From: Rhexocercosporidium sp. MPI-PUGE-AT-0058
Taxonomy: Eukaryota > Ascomycota > Leotiomycetes > Helotiales
DNA: 64,000 nucleotides
Reading direction: 5' to 3'
Assembly (NCBI GenBank): GCA_020746875.1
Contig: JAGTJL010000015.1
Location: 930,001-994,000, forward strand
Positions 13,264 through 23,500 of this stretch are shown here, in pieces (the first letter of the stretch is position 1; each line of letters begins with the position of its first letter). The notes under the pieces were generated by a model. The model did not search any database and was not told the DNA's origin. It saw only the letters and a program-made list of their open reading frames with translations. A program made the position numbers and the translations under genes.

Positions 13264-13756
13264 AAGGCGGGCGAGAATTGTGGGTTCGAGCTGTGAGTTG
13301 GTGAGAAGTGATGGAGCGCCCGTACCACAGCTTTCCCTCCATCTTCGATTTTTTACAGCTCAACCTCAATCAACAAGGAGCTACTCACCTAGATCCTTGA
13401 GCTCCCTTCCCTATCCCATCTCCACTCCTCGAAGTCACACCTCAGCCAGACGCAAAATAATAACTCTTGCTGACATCCTCACAGCCTTCGAACACCAGCC
13501 GAGAAAGATATTCACTACCTACGAACAGCGAAACTCGGCAGCACATCACTTACTCTTTCATGCACTGACTAAATATTGCTATACCTTACACTCACTCATT
13601 TAGATATCACTCATGCCGGACCACAGCGTTCACATGTCCGTTTACCAAGCGAGCGAGCGAGCGAAGGGGAAGTCTAAGACAGAGTACGTGGTCACAGGCA
13701 AGCAAGCAGTCAGGATAGGTAGATAGATAGGTACACAAAACAGAAAGGTCCATTGT
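13264..13756. other. 3' flank with small tetranucleotide repeat
   Basis: About 490 bp of pyrimidine-rich sequence between the orphan gene and the transposon. It holds an (AGCG)n run at about 13648-13664 and a GATA-rich run near 13715-13735. An open frame at 13280-13603 has no recognisable content. No gene is supported. Confidence 0.45.
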
Positions 13757-13758
13757 TA

Positions 13759-13798
13759 CGGAGGCCGCGTTCAAAAGTCTGGAAACCTGAGGCACTTA
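13759..13798 (+). repeat. Left terminal inverted repeat of the Tc1-type element
   Basis: This repeat begins CGGAGGCCGCGTTCAAAAGT and ends AGGCACTTA. It matches the reverse complement of 15630-15669 at 38 of 40 positions and abuts the TA at 13757-13758. Confidence 0.92.
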
Positions 13799-13971
13799 AG
13801 GCTTAATAACCAGCCCCTATAGCTTCAGGGGGTAGTCCCTAAAAGGGAATAGTTTTTAGGCGATATGACTCTATAATTACAGGGCCTTACAGGGCTCGCT
13901 TAGCTAGTAATTAGCTATAGTGGAGTAAATTTTGAGGGGATTCCTACATTCCTACCTTTTAATTAATTAAA

Positions 13972-15453
13972 ATGGCTCCAGTTCAATCAAGAATAGCCGC
14001 TGAAGATCTCATTGAGCTTGAAATCACTTTTAATAATATTTGAGAAGAATGTGAATCCGCAGGTGATTCAGAGCCTAATTTGCACTCTCCTGAGTCCTCT
14101 GCCCCTCCTTCACCTACTATAGCACCATCTGAGGCTTCAATCACTAGCTCTACTACCTCTAAAGCTAGTAGAAACAACACTATTAGCACCAGAATCAGAG
14201 CTCTCACTCTTTATGACGACAACGTCCATTATGAGGTCATTACAGCTAAAACTGGTGTGTCAAAAAGCTCTGTTTGGAAGCTCAGAGCTAAGGCAATTTC
14301 ACGTGGTTGGATGCCAGGGCAAAACTGCATTATGGAGCCGCATCATGTGGATGATGCTCCTAGGTCTAGTAGACCTAAAACCTCTACTGTGATAGCAGAG
14401 CTTATTATCAAGACAATGACCAAAAACTCTACAACTAGGGGATGGTCAACAGCTCGTATTGCGTATGAGGTTAATAAGACTAAGGGGATTAAGCCTGTTT
14501 CACGTAGTATTGTGTATAGAGTACTAAAAGAGCATGGTTATAGAGTGTTTAAGAGGACAGTTAAGCCAGGTTTGACGACAGAGCAGATGACAGCTAGGCT
14601 GGATTGGTGTCTTACGCATAGGGATTGGACACTTAAGGATTGGAAGAAAGTTATATGGTCTGATGAGACTAGCGTACAGCTAAGTGGGGTAAGAGGGAGA
14701 AGAAGGGTATGGAGACTTAAGCATGAGACGTATCATCGGCATGTGGTAGTCCGTAGGTGGAAAGGGTTTTCAGAGTTTATGTGGTGGTCTTGTTTTACCT
14801 ATAATAGGAAGGGCCCGTACTATATATGGGAGCCTGAGAGTAGAGCTGAAAAGGCAGCTAGGACTCGGGACTTGAACAAGAGGAACAAAGAGAGGTACGC
14901 ACAAGACAAGGCTATTTGGGAGCTTGAGAATGGGATGCACCGCATTCATATTGACAGAAATCAGCCAGGCCTTAGAGCTAAGTTTGTGCACGATGAGGAT
15001 ACTGGAGCATATGTGGTAAAGGATAGAGCGGGCGGAATCAATTGGTATAAGTATCAAGAGAAGTTCTTGAAACCTAAGCTTATTCCTTTTGCTTTAGAGT
15101 GTGAGAAGGAGTTGTCAGGCATGCTGATTTAGGAGGACAAAGCTCCAGCTCATTGGAATCGGTACAGTCAAGAAGTGTTTGATTTCTATGAGGTTATGAG
15201 GCTTTTGTGGCCAGGTAACTCACCTGACCTCAATGCTATAGAGCCTACGTGGTTTTGGATGAAAAGGGAGACTACTAAAAAAGGTCCTATAACCTCCCAA
15301 GTAGACTTGAAAACAGCTTGGATTTAATGCTGGGAGGATTTGCCTCAAGAAAAGATTCAGGCGTGGATAGAGAGGATTCCTGTACATATTAAAGAGATAA
15401 TCAAGCTAGAAGGGGACAATAGATATGAGGAAGGGAGGAAGAAGGGTCAGTAG
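13972..15453 (+). pseudogene. Tc1-type transposase, three in-frame stop codons
   Basis: The frame starts ATG 13972 (MAPVQSRIAAEDL) and ends TAG 15451-15453, 494 codons in all. In-frame stops lie at 14041 (TGA), 15130 (TAG) and 15325 (TAA). Domains in order: an N-terminal helix-turn-helix (YEVITAKTGVSKSSVWKL), a second HTH-like part (ARIAYEVNKTKGIKPVSR), then a DDE domain. The first Asp is in VIWSDETSV; the second is in EDKAPAH, directly after the second stop; the Glu is in SPDLNAIEPTW, 34 residues further on, so this is DD34E. The first-to-second Asp distance is long for Tc1, with a charged insert. Each stop is one C-to-T change from a sense codon (CGA, CAG, CAA). No functional transposase can be made from this copy. 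Confidence 0.92.
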
Positions 15454-15629
15454 AAGCTAAGGATTCATTAGATTGTAATGCCATGAGTATATCTTCATAA
15501 ACGAGGGGTAATCACTTTTAGTGAGCTTACAGGCTTTATGCTATGCTTACAGGGTAGTTTTAAGGGGCACAGCCTAAGTTACAGGGCTTAAAATAAGCCT
15601 TTAGCGCTCAGACCCCCTAAATAGAAATC

Positions 15630-15669
15630 TAAGTGCCTAAGGTTTCCAGACTTTTGAACGCGGTCTCCG
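15630..15669 (-). repeat. Right terminal inverted repeat of the Tc1-type element
   Basis: Reverse complement of the left repeat with two mismatches. It ends at CTCCG directly before the TA at 15670-15671. Confidence 0.92.
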
Positions 15670-15671
15670 TA

Positions 15672-16151
15672 CACCTTCACACAATACACACCCTTAAGAG
15701 TAGACAGCCGTTCCTCCAACCACCTCGCAATGCAATGCATGCATGCAATGTAACGTAAACTTTTGACGACACCAACAAAATATACACGCATGGGAAAACA
15801 ACAATTCGCTCTCCTAGGCTATCATTCATCTCATTCGCACCACCCATGGATGGCAGGCAGGTATAGTATTACACGCAAAAATATCAGTTTTGGCCTTGAA
15901 TTGATTTGTTCTCTCGATAAAACCAGTCCAAGTTCCCATCCGATGCTTTCGCAAAAAATAGAAATACAACAACCCTCATCCCAAACCCCTCTCATGCTAT
16001 TTCATTCTTTCTTTCGTAACTTTTCTTGATTGCTTGCTTTCTTACACATTCCACCTGCTCCCCCGTTCCACATGCTGACTGCTTTTATGTAGCCTGAATA
16101 CAACCGAATATGAAGCAATGAAAGATGAAATATCTTGGATCTGAGCCCAAA
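15672..16151. other. 3' flank of SEC61, no gene
   Basis: About 480 bp between the transposon and the SEC61 stop codon. It is T-rich on the plus strand and probably contains the SEC61 3' untranslated region. No gene or repeat is supported. Confidence 0.45.
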
Positions 16152-17778
16152 TTAACCCATGATCATCCCCTTCATTCCAGCCATGTCACCCTCTTTCGCC
16201 GCGATCTCAAAATATCCGTAGATGATGCTGTAATAATATTAGTATTTGTGTTGTAGTGGAGGTGGTTTGGGAGAGAAGAGAGGCGGCGACTAATTTTACC
16301 GAGCGCGGGTGCGGGAAGAACTTACGTGACAGCCAACAAGATACCGGTACCCGAGCCGAGAGCCCCCAACAAATCACTGGCGACTGAAAGAGCACCAATG
16401 CAAGCACCACCGAAAGCGGCAGCAGTTGGAATGATGCGCTTCAACTCCTTGTACATGCTCTGCTCTCTGTGACCAGCCATGACGAGTCCTTGATCCTTGA
16501 GCTGCTTGGCGACATCTCTTGGGGAAGAGCCGGAAACCTCAATCCAAGTCTTGGAGAAGACAGCGCATGCGACGAGCATGTAGATGATGTAGACGGCGGT
16601 GTGAATTGGGTCCAAGAGAGCATCGGTGAAGTTCAATGGAGGAGACATGTAGTATGCGAGACCGGAAGTGGCGAAGAGCTGGGCAGATCCCTCCTTTGGC
16701 TCCCAAACGCCGAAAAGCTGGACGAGGAGGTTCTCGGAGAAGCGGGAGTAGAGCATTTGACTAATCAAGAAGACGTTGGAGGACAGAGCAGACTGAAGCA
16801 TGATAGGCATGTTCGAGGTGTAGAACAAGCGGACTGGGTATGATCCGCGAGCGCCACGTTGTCGGGATGACTTGACTGGGATCTCGACACGGAAACCTTG
16901 GAGGTAGATAACAGCTGCGAAGACGACTAGGGTGGCGAGGAGGTTCATGATGTTGGGGAGATTCTGTCTATAGAAAGCCTCTTGGAGAGCACGTTGCTTG
17001 TCTGGCCATGTGAAGAGGAGGTGGAAGAGCGCAATGACTGCACCCTCAAACTCTGGTCCACGACCGGTGTTGATGGTGGTTGGGGAGAAGGCCTTCCAGA
17101 CAATAGACTCGCAGATGTTGGTGGCAATGAAGAGCGAGATACCGCTTCCAAGACCGTATCCCTTCTGGAGGAGCTCATCGAGGAGAATGACAATCAAACC
17201 AGCAACGACCAATTGGAGGATCAGGAGGAAGACAACACCAGCGCCAAGATCGGATGGTTGACCATAAAGACCAGTGAAAACGTAAACCGTGGCCTGTCCC
17301 ATAGACAAGATGATGGCGAAAAGCTTCTGCGCAGTCTGGTAGAGCTCGCGATCGGACTTCAAGTCAAGGTTGACATCAATCAAGTGTGTGCCAGCAAGAA
17401 GCTGGAAGACCATTCCCGAAGAGATAATTGGCGTAATACCCAACTCCATCAGCGTACCCCTGTTACTCGCCAACATCATTCGCAGCCAGTATAGAGGATC
17501 CGAGGTGTCTGAGGACACGATACCATACAATGGCATCTGGCTCATCACCAAGAATATCAAGAGTGTCAAACCCGTCCACATCAGCTTTTGGTTGAAGGGG
17601 ACCTTCGTCTCGGGTTGCTGCACCTCGGGGAGGATTGGCGAGAAGGGCTTGATGAGGTCGAGGAATCGAACTACAGAAGGCAAACGCGCATTGTTAGCTA
17701 TCATGCTCGGTGAATAGGCAATTGCTCTTCGAGCTCGAGGGCGACGGCATAGGGGGAGGACAACTTACGGCCACTCAT
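16152..17778 (-). CDS. SEC61: Sec61 alpha, protein-conducting channel of the ER
   Basis: Three coding exons: 17778-17769 (only 10 nt), 17670-16326 and 16227-16152, with two introns of 98 nt each. The product is 476 aa, the normal length. The tiny first exon gives MSG plus one base and splices to [18 protein letters not shown], the conserved start. The last exon adds [15 protein letters not shown]...MG. Ten membrane helices are expected, with the plug region near [15 protein letters not shown] and the cytosolic loop [20 protein letters not shown] typical of Sec61. It forms the heterotrimeric translocon with Sec61 beta and gamma and moves nascent secretory and membrane proteins across or into the ER. 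A start inside exon 2 would lose the conserved N terminus. Confidence 0.97.
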
Positions 17779-18627
17779 CCTGGCAGTATTGTTTTGAGAA
17801 CCTCACAGACGTGGAAGAAGAGAAGAAAGGTAGTAAGGAACGACGACAATGAAAATGCCCGTCGAATCTGCTCTTATGTTGGCAGAAGCAGATGCGCGCG
17901 TGGTGATGTGTTCGAAAGGGAGTTGACCGAACAGATCTTGAGCTGCGTGTTAAAGAGCTCGCTTGGGAGATAAATTGGGGCTGGTACTCTGGAGTACCGT
18001 GGCCTCAGATTCGAGCTAGGGGGTGGTCACGTGTGGCACCCTGCATAAAGCTAGACTCATTGTAGACAAGCCCCTGGTTTTCGATCGGGAGCGCTGCTCT
18101 CTGACTGTCTTGTATTGTTGCAGATGTACTTTTATAAGAAGTATATGGGGAAACACACCTTCCCTCTACTTTTATATAGATTATAATAATAATAATTACA
18201 CCTTGCCTGTGGTGAATCCTAAATGCCGTGTGTGATACGCTCCTGGTACTGTATTGTTTGTTAGACATTAGACGTCAGCTAGTTGCTTCTAGAATCACTT
18301 TCAGACACTAAGGTTAATCCTGCTGACTGTCTCAAGGCCTATTGTTTACTGAGGTATTCCTTATGAACACGATGCCCAAAGCTCAACTTCTCGTACCGCA
18401 CTTCCAATTCACGAAGAGTAAAGGAACGTTGCACGGTATAATCTACAGTTGACTTGTAGCACACGGTAAAGACAAACTTTGAGACATCACAGTCAAGTTC
18501 GCCTCGTGGCAGCCATGTAGAAGGTACCCGAAACTAAAGGCAACCCTAGACCAACGCTGAAAACCGTGGTATTATTTCCTGGTGGACGCTCCTCTAGCTT
18601 GAACGCCATTTTAATCTCAATTATCGT
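17779..18627. other. SEC61 upstream region, no gene
   Basis: About 850 bp between the SEC61 start and the ARG7 stop codon. An AT-rich patch with TAATAATAATAATTA lies near 18180-18200. It should hold the SEC61 promoter and the ARG7 3' end. No open frame or RNA gene is supported. Confidence 0.4.
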
Positions 18628-20157
18628 CTATGTCCTGTAATCCCCATTAATTGTGATATATTCGTGGCTGCATTGAAGTCAGTTGCTGGCCTTTGGGCTA
18701 TGATTTTCTGAAAGCTTACCTGTAGTCACAAGTCCAGTAGGTGGCCTCTTCCTTACCACCTCCTAGCTTGATCAGAATCTCCAAATCCTCATGCTCCAAG
18801 ATCTCTGAAGCTCTTGCCTCATCCACAACCTCTGGCTCTCCATTTACCAACAACTTGAGCTCAGGAGACCCATCAGAGGGAACAAAGGAAACGCTCGTCT
18901 TTTCTGGAACAATCTCAGCAACCTCATTGATTGGCTGACCTGGCTCGGAAATCTGAGAGTATCCAGTAGCACACAAAATACGTCCCCAATTGGCATCCTT
19001 TCCATACAACGCTGTCTTGACCAGAGGGGATGTTGCAATGGTGCTTGCAATCTTTCGTGCTCCGATCTCAGATGGTGATTCGGTCACTCGGATTGTAACA
19101 AATTTGGTTGCTCCTTCGCCGTCTCGGACTACGAGTTTGGCAAGATCAGTGGCAAAGTCAGTCAGGGTCTTTTGGAACACAGCGTAGTCTTCTGACGATT
19201 CAGAGGTGACTTCTTGTCCTCCAGCAGCTCCATTGGCCAGAACTGCAACTGTATCGTTTGTAGAGGTATCGCCATCGATCGAGATGCTGTTGAATGACTT
19301 GTTGACGGCGTTTGTGAGGAGTGTTGGTAGAAGCTTTGGAGCAATTGGAGCATCCGTGGCGATCATTCCTAGCAGTGTTGCCATGTTTGGATGAATCATA
19401 CCAGCTCCCTTTGTCATCCCAGCTATGCTATATTCGACTGATGGAGAAGATGGTAGGGAGAAGGTTCGAGATATCAGCTTGGGGAATGTATCGGTGGTGC
19501 AAATAGCTCTGGCAGCAGCTAACCAATGGTCGTGTGATGATCCCAGAGCATCGTAAGCGGAGGGTATACGCTGTAAGATCTTTTGAATTGGTAGCCTGGG
19601 AAAGAGTTAGCGAAAATGGTCGAGAAAGTGAACATCCCAAATACCTACCTCTGGCCAATTACTCCAGTGCTCATAACTATGCTGCTTCCCCCCTTACCAT
19701 CAGATGGCTGATCAAAACACCTGTCTGCCTCAGCACCCATCTTCTCAGCATCTTCCATCCCACCCTTTCCAGTCACAGCGTTTGCACATCCCGAGTTCAC
19801 AATAACCGATCGAACACCAGCATTGCCCCTCCTGTTCAGCATATTCCTACTGACTGTCACAGGAGCTGCCTGGAACTTGTTCTTTGTGAAAACTGCTGAG
19901 GCAGCACATGGGGTTTCTGAAGCAAGGAATGCCAGATCTGGGGTGCTTTTGTTTGTAGGCTTGACTCCAACATGAGTTCCAGAGACAAGGAAGCCTTTGG
20001 GATATGTGCCACTCGTTGGCACATACTTTTGCTTTGCTGCGGGAATTGTGCCATCAATTGGAGCTGAATAACATCGAAGACTACTGGGAGACGCTGGGGA
20101 AATCGTGGGTCTTATCAGTCGGGACAAGGCCGAGGTTGAGGATGGTCTGAAAGCCAT
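18628..20157 (-). CDS. ARG7: Mitochondrial ornithine acetyltransferase / acetylglutamate synthase (ArgJ type)
   Basis: Exons 20157-19649, 19595-18720 and 18667-18628 (introns of 53 and 52 nt), giving 474 aa. The N terminus ([18 protein letters not shown]) is rich in Arg, Ser and Thr and looks like a mitochondrial targeting peptide. The autocleavage motif reads [15 protein letters not shown], with nucleophile Thr243; cleavage before Thr yields the alpha and beta chains of the mature enzyme. The last 40-nt exon supplies the conserved C terminus [12 protein letters not shown]. The enzyme transfers acetyl from N-acetylornithine to glutamate in the arginine pathway and may also use acetyl-CoA. It diverges from GCN2 across a promoter with Gcn4/CPC1 sites. 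Confidence 0.96.
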
Positions 20158-20573
20158 TGAGAACAGAGACGGGGTTCAGAGACCCTCAAACTACCTGGAC
20201 AAAAGATGGCAGGTGCCAGAAGTCCAATTGAGAAAGTGGTATGTCAGTTGAAGGGTTCGAAATAAATGTCTCAATGGAATCTTGAGTCACAGATTTTCGT
20301 CGGCCTCGTGCATTGAAAACAATGCGGGGCAGACAAAGGCGCAACTGATTGGCTGCTCCGCCTGAACCTCGCAGCCTTGCGAATGGCGGGCAGATTCAAT
20401 GTTGACTCTTCTGATTTCAACCTCACTTACAGAAAATCACAAAGCCTCTCCCCGTACCGAAATATGTCCATCCCCAGCGCGTAAGATCCGCGGCTTCGGC
20501 TGCGAGTATCTATTCAGACATATCTTCTCTTCTGACTCACTAGTTCAATCCAGTCGCAAAGAGATCAATCATC
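20158..20573. promoter_or_regulatory. Divergent ARG7-GCN2 promoter with Gcn4/CPC1 sites
   Basis: These 416 bp separate the two start codons. Two perfect copies of the palindromic Gcn4/CPC1 element TGASTCA are present: TGAGTCA at 20283-20289, 126 bp upstream of the ARG7 ATG, and TGACTCA at 20533-20539, 35 bp upstream of the GCN2 ATG. A one-mismatch copy, TGACTCT, lies at 20403-20409. ARG7 is a known type of general amino-acid control target; control of the GCN2 gene by its own pathway is an inference. Confidence 0.7.
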
Positions 20574-23500
20574 ATGCCGCCAACCAATCCATGGGGAAAG
20601 AAACCACCACAACGAATTATACCCTCATCTGGGTTTCCGGATCTGAAGCCCAGTAAATCGAATGATGTTGCCCCCAAAGTCCAATTGCCAAAGTTGCAGT
20701 ATGAGGAAATCCAGGAAGACGAACTCATTGCTCTGGAGGCAATCTATGGTGAAGATTTCCGAAAGATAGAGTCCAATCATGGAGCTTGGAAGGTACGGAA
20801 CTTATGTAAATTCCATATACTAGTTTTGGATCTAATGGTATATTCAGAAAGCCGAGCCTTGCTTCGAGATTCGTATCAAATCGTCCGACGAGGATGTTGC
20901 AATTACCTTAAATGTGATTCTGACAGCTACCTACCCAAAGAGCCCGCCACTGTTGAGCATTAAGAATGATGAAGGTCTACGAGAAGGAACAAAATTCAAG
21001 ATACAGAAGGTCATCGAGACCAAACCCAAAGAGTTGGCAGCGGAAGAGCAGGCTATGGTCATGGAATTAGTCACAGCATGCCAGGAGATTTTGGAAGATG
21101 CTGCACAGGCCAAAGCTGCTGGCAAGGAACTGCCTAGCCTAGAAGAAGAGCGTGCTGCTCATGAATCTGCAGCCAGCAAACTCGCGGATGAGCAGCGAGA
21201 GGCCGAAGAAAAGAAGAAACAGTTGGAATCCATGGAGGAGCAACGCATCCAAGAGTCTATGGTCGAAGAGGAACTCAAACGTCGAAGAGAAAGAGCCAAA
21301 GAGTCCAAGAGGAAGAGCCGACTACCTACTGAGCTCGTTCATCAGTCTTCAATTGATACAAGCGTTAATGGCCAAGCGCCTCATGAAATTTTGGCTTTCG
21401 AGCAGCCGATTAGCTTACTGGATCTCAACAACAACCCCATACTATTCCAGGTTGTTGCAAGCAAAGTTTGTATACGACGAGGCCCAGTTTCAAAATGTTT
21501 TACGGTCCGCCCAGTCGTCATTCAGGGAGCAAGCGATGTTCCAACACTTGTTTTGAAGCAAACCGATTTGGATACTGAGGTCAAAGACACTAATAAATTC
21601 AAAGGGCAACTTCAACTCCTTGAGAATGAATTAAGAACTCTCAAGAGTATCAAACATCAAAATATCCTCGAGATATTTGACTACAAAGTGCACAGAACCA
21701 TCGGCGAAGACGAAGAGTCCGATTCTGCCTGGACCGTGAGTATCTTGGCAGAATTCGCAGAGAAAGGATCACTACAAGAGTTCCTCGACATCGCTGGAAG
21801 TCTAGGGGCCGAAAAAGTTCGTTCGTGGACTATCGAGCTGCTTGATGCACTACGGTTTCTTCACGAAAAGGGCATTGTTCATGAAGATGTGCATGCAGGA
21901 AATGTGGTCTTAGTCCGGATGTCCGACGGAGAAGTCAAGCCGAAGCTTGCGGATGCAAGTTACCAGAGAAAGTTGCATAACCTCAGTGGAGGGAAGCAAA
22001 TGGACACCCTTTCGATGGCCAAATCTGCATATTGGTTCCCGCCTGAAATAGCAAATACCAATCACCCTCAGTATACCCAAAAGACGGATATCTGGGACTT
22101 CGGTGTCTTATTTCTTCAGATGATCTTTGGTCTGACCGTCATCCAGAAGTACTCCTCGCCAATCGCTTTGGTCGATTCCCTTGCCCTGTCCGATTCTCTG
22201 AACGAGCTCGTGCTCAAGATGTTTAAGGCAGATTCCAAGAAGCGACCTCGTGCAGTTGAACTTGGTCCATCTGAATTTCTAGCAACCGATGCACCAATTC
22301 TGGATGAGATGAGCAGTTCTGAAAATCCTTCAAGATTTGGATCGATATCTTCACTACTCCCAACTACTCCACACCGGCAGAGACATGACTCCATGAATAC
22401 CGGTGGGCCATTCGCGGGATCAAGATATAGAGAAGATTTCGTAGAAGAAGGTCGTCTAGGAAAGGGTGGATTTGGTGAGGTAGTTAAAGCAAGGAAGAGA
22501 CTTGATGGTCAAATCTACGCTATCAAGAAGATCGCACAAAAGTCTTCGGCATCTTTGACTGAAGTACTGAAAGAAGTGCGTCTTCTGTCACAGTTGAGTC
22601 ATCCTTCAGTAGTCCGTAAGTCTCTGTTTCTTTGTTTCAAATTTCGTTTCATTTTAGTTCGACGTTGCAATCTAGAATCCTTGAGATCCACTAGCCATTG
22701 AGTACTTGCAAGCTTGTTACATTCAACAAGCTTTCTGCTGCATCACGCGACGATTCATATAAGGCACTTCAAGCTGACACGGAATCCTAGGGTACTACAA
22801 TACATGGACCGAGGAACTGTACGATGGAAAAGAGCTAGACGAGGACGCCACAACCACCGAAGCCGCTACCACTGAAGATTCTGTGAGCGACATGTCTCCG
22901 GGAACTGGCCCCAACATCGAGTTTGGAGTCAGCACAGGAGGACTCGATTTCATGTCTTCGAGTGGCTACCCACAAATTGAATTCGGCTATGACGAAGCGT
23001 CAGATGAAGACGATGATGATGAAGAGGACGATGACGAATCTACTAACCCAGATATCCAAAGTCCAAACGGAGTTGGGAATCGGCGTCCAAGTCTAGTGAG
23101 TGAAAACCCTTTCTATTAAGTATTCTATCGCCAGTGCTCTCTGCAGTCCTGCTTTTAAACTATTAGCTTTATAGGCATGCTGCTTATGGACCTTATATCG
23201 TAACCTAGACTGACATTTTCTAGGCTATGAAACGACCCAGATCTAGTTCACGGTTCCAACGTCCCTTCAGAACTGTTTTGTACATCTCCATGGAATATTG
23301 TGAGAAGAAGACACTTCGAGATCTGATCAGACTAGGATTACAGAAAGACCTTGAAGAAATCTGGCGTCTCTTCAGACAGATCCTGGAAGGTCTAGCACAT
23401 ATTCACGGACTGAATGTCGTTCATCGTGATCTCAAGCCTGAGAACATCTTCATCGACGCTGCATCGAATGTGAAAATAGGGGATTTCGGACTCGCCACCA

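Larger units (their letters stand above)
13759..15669 (+). mobile_element. Complete Tc1/mariner-type DNA transposon (1,911 bp), inactive
   Basis: The element is bounded by 40-bp terminal inverted repeats (13759-13798 and 15630-15669, two mismatches: G/A at position 6 and G/T at position 31). It is flanked on each side by TA (13757-13758 and 15670-15671), the standard Tc1/mariner target duplication. It carries one transposase frame (13972-15453) with three stops. Subterminal copies of TTACAGGGC or close variants occur at both ends. It lies between the convergent 3' ends of the orphan gene and SEC61, so it interrupts no gene. Boundaries and family are clear; the exact subfamily is not. Confidence 0.93.
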
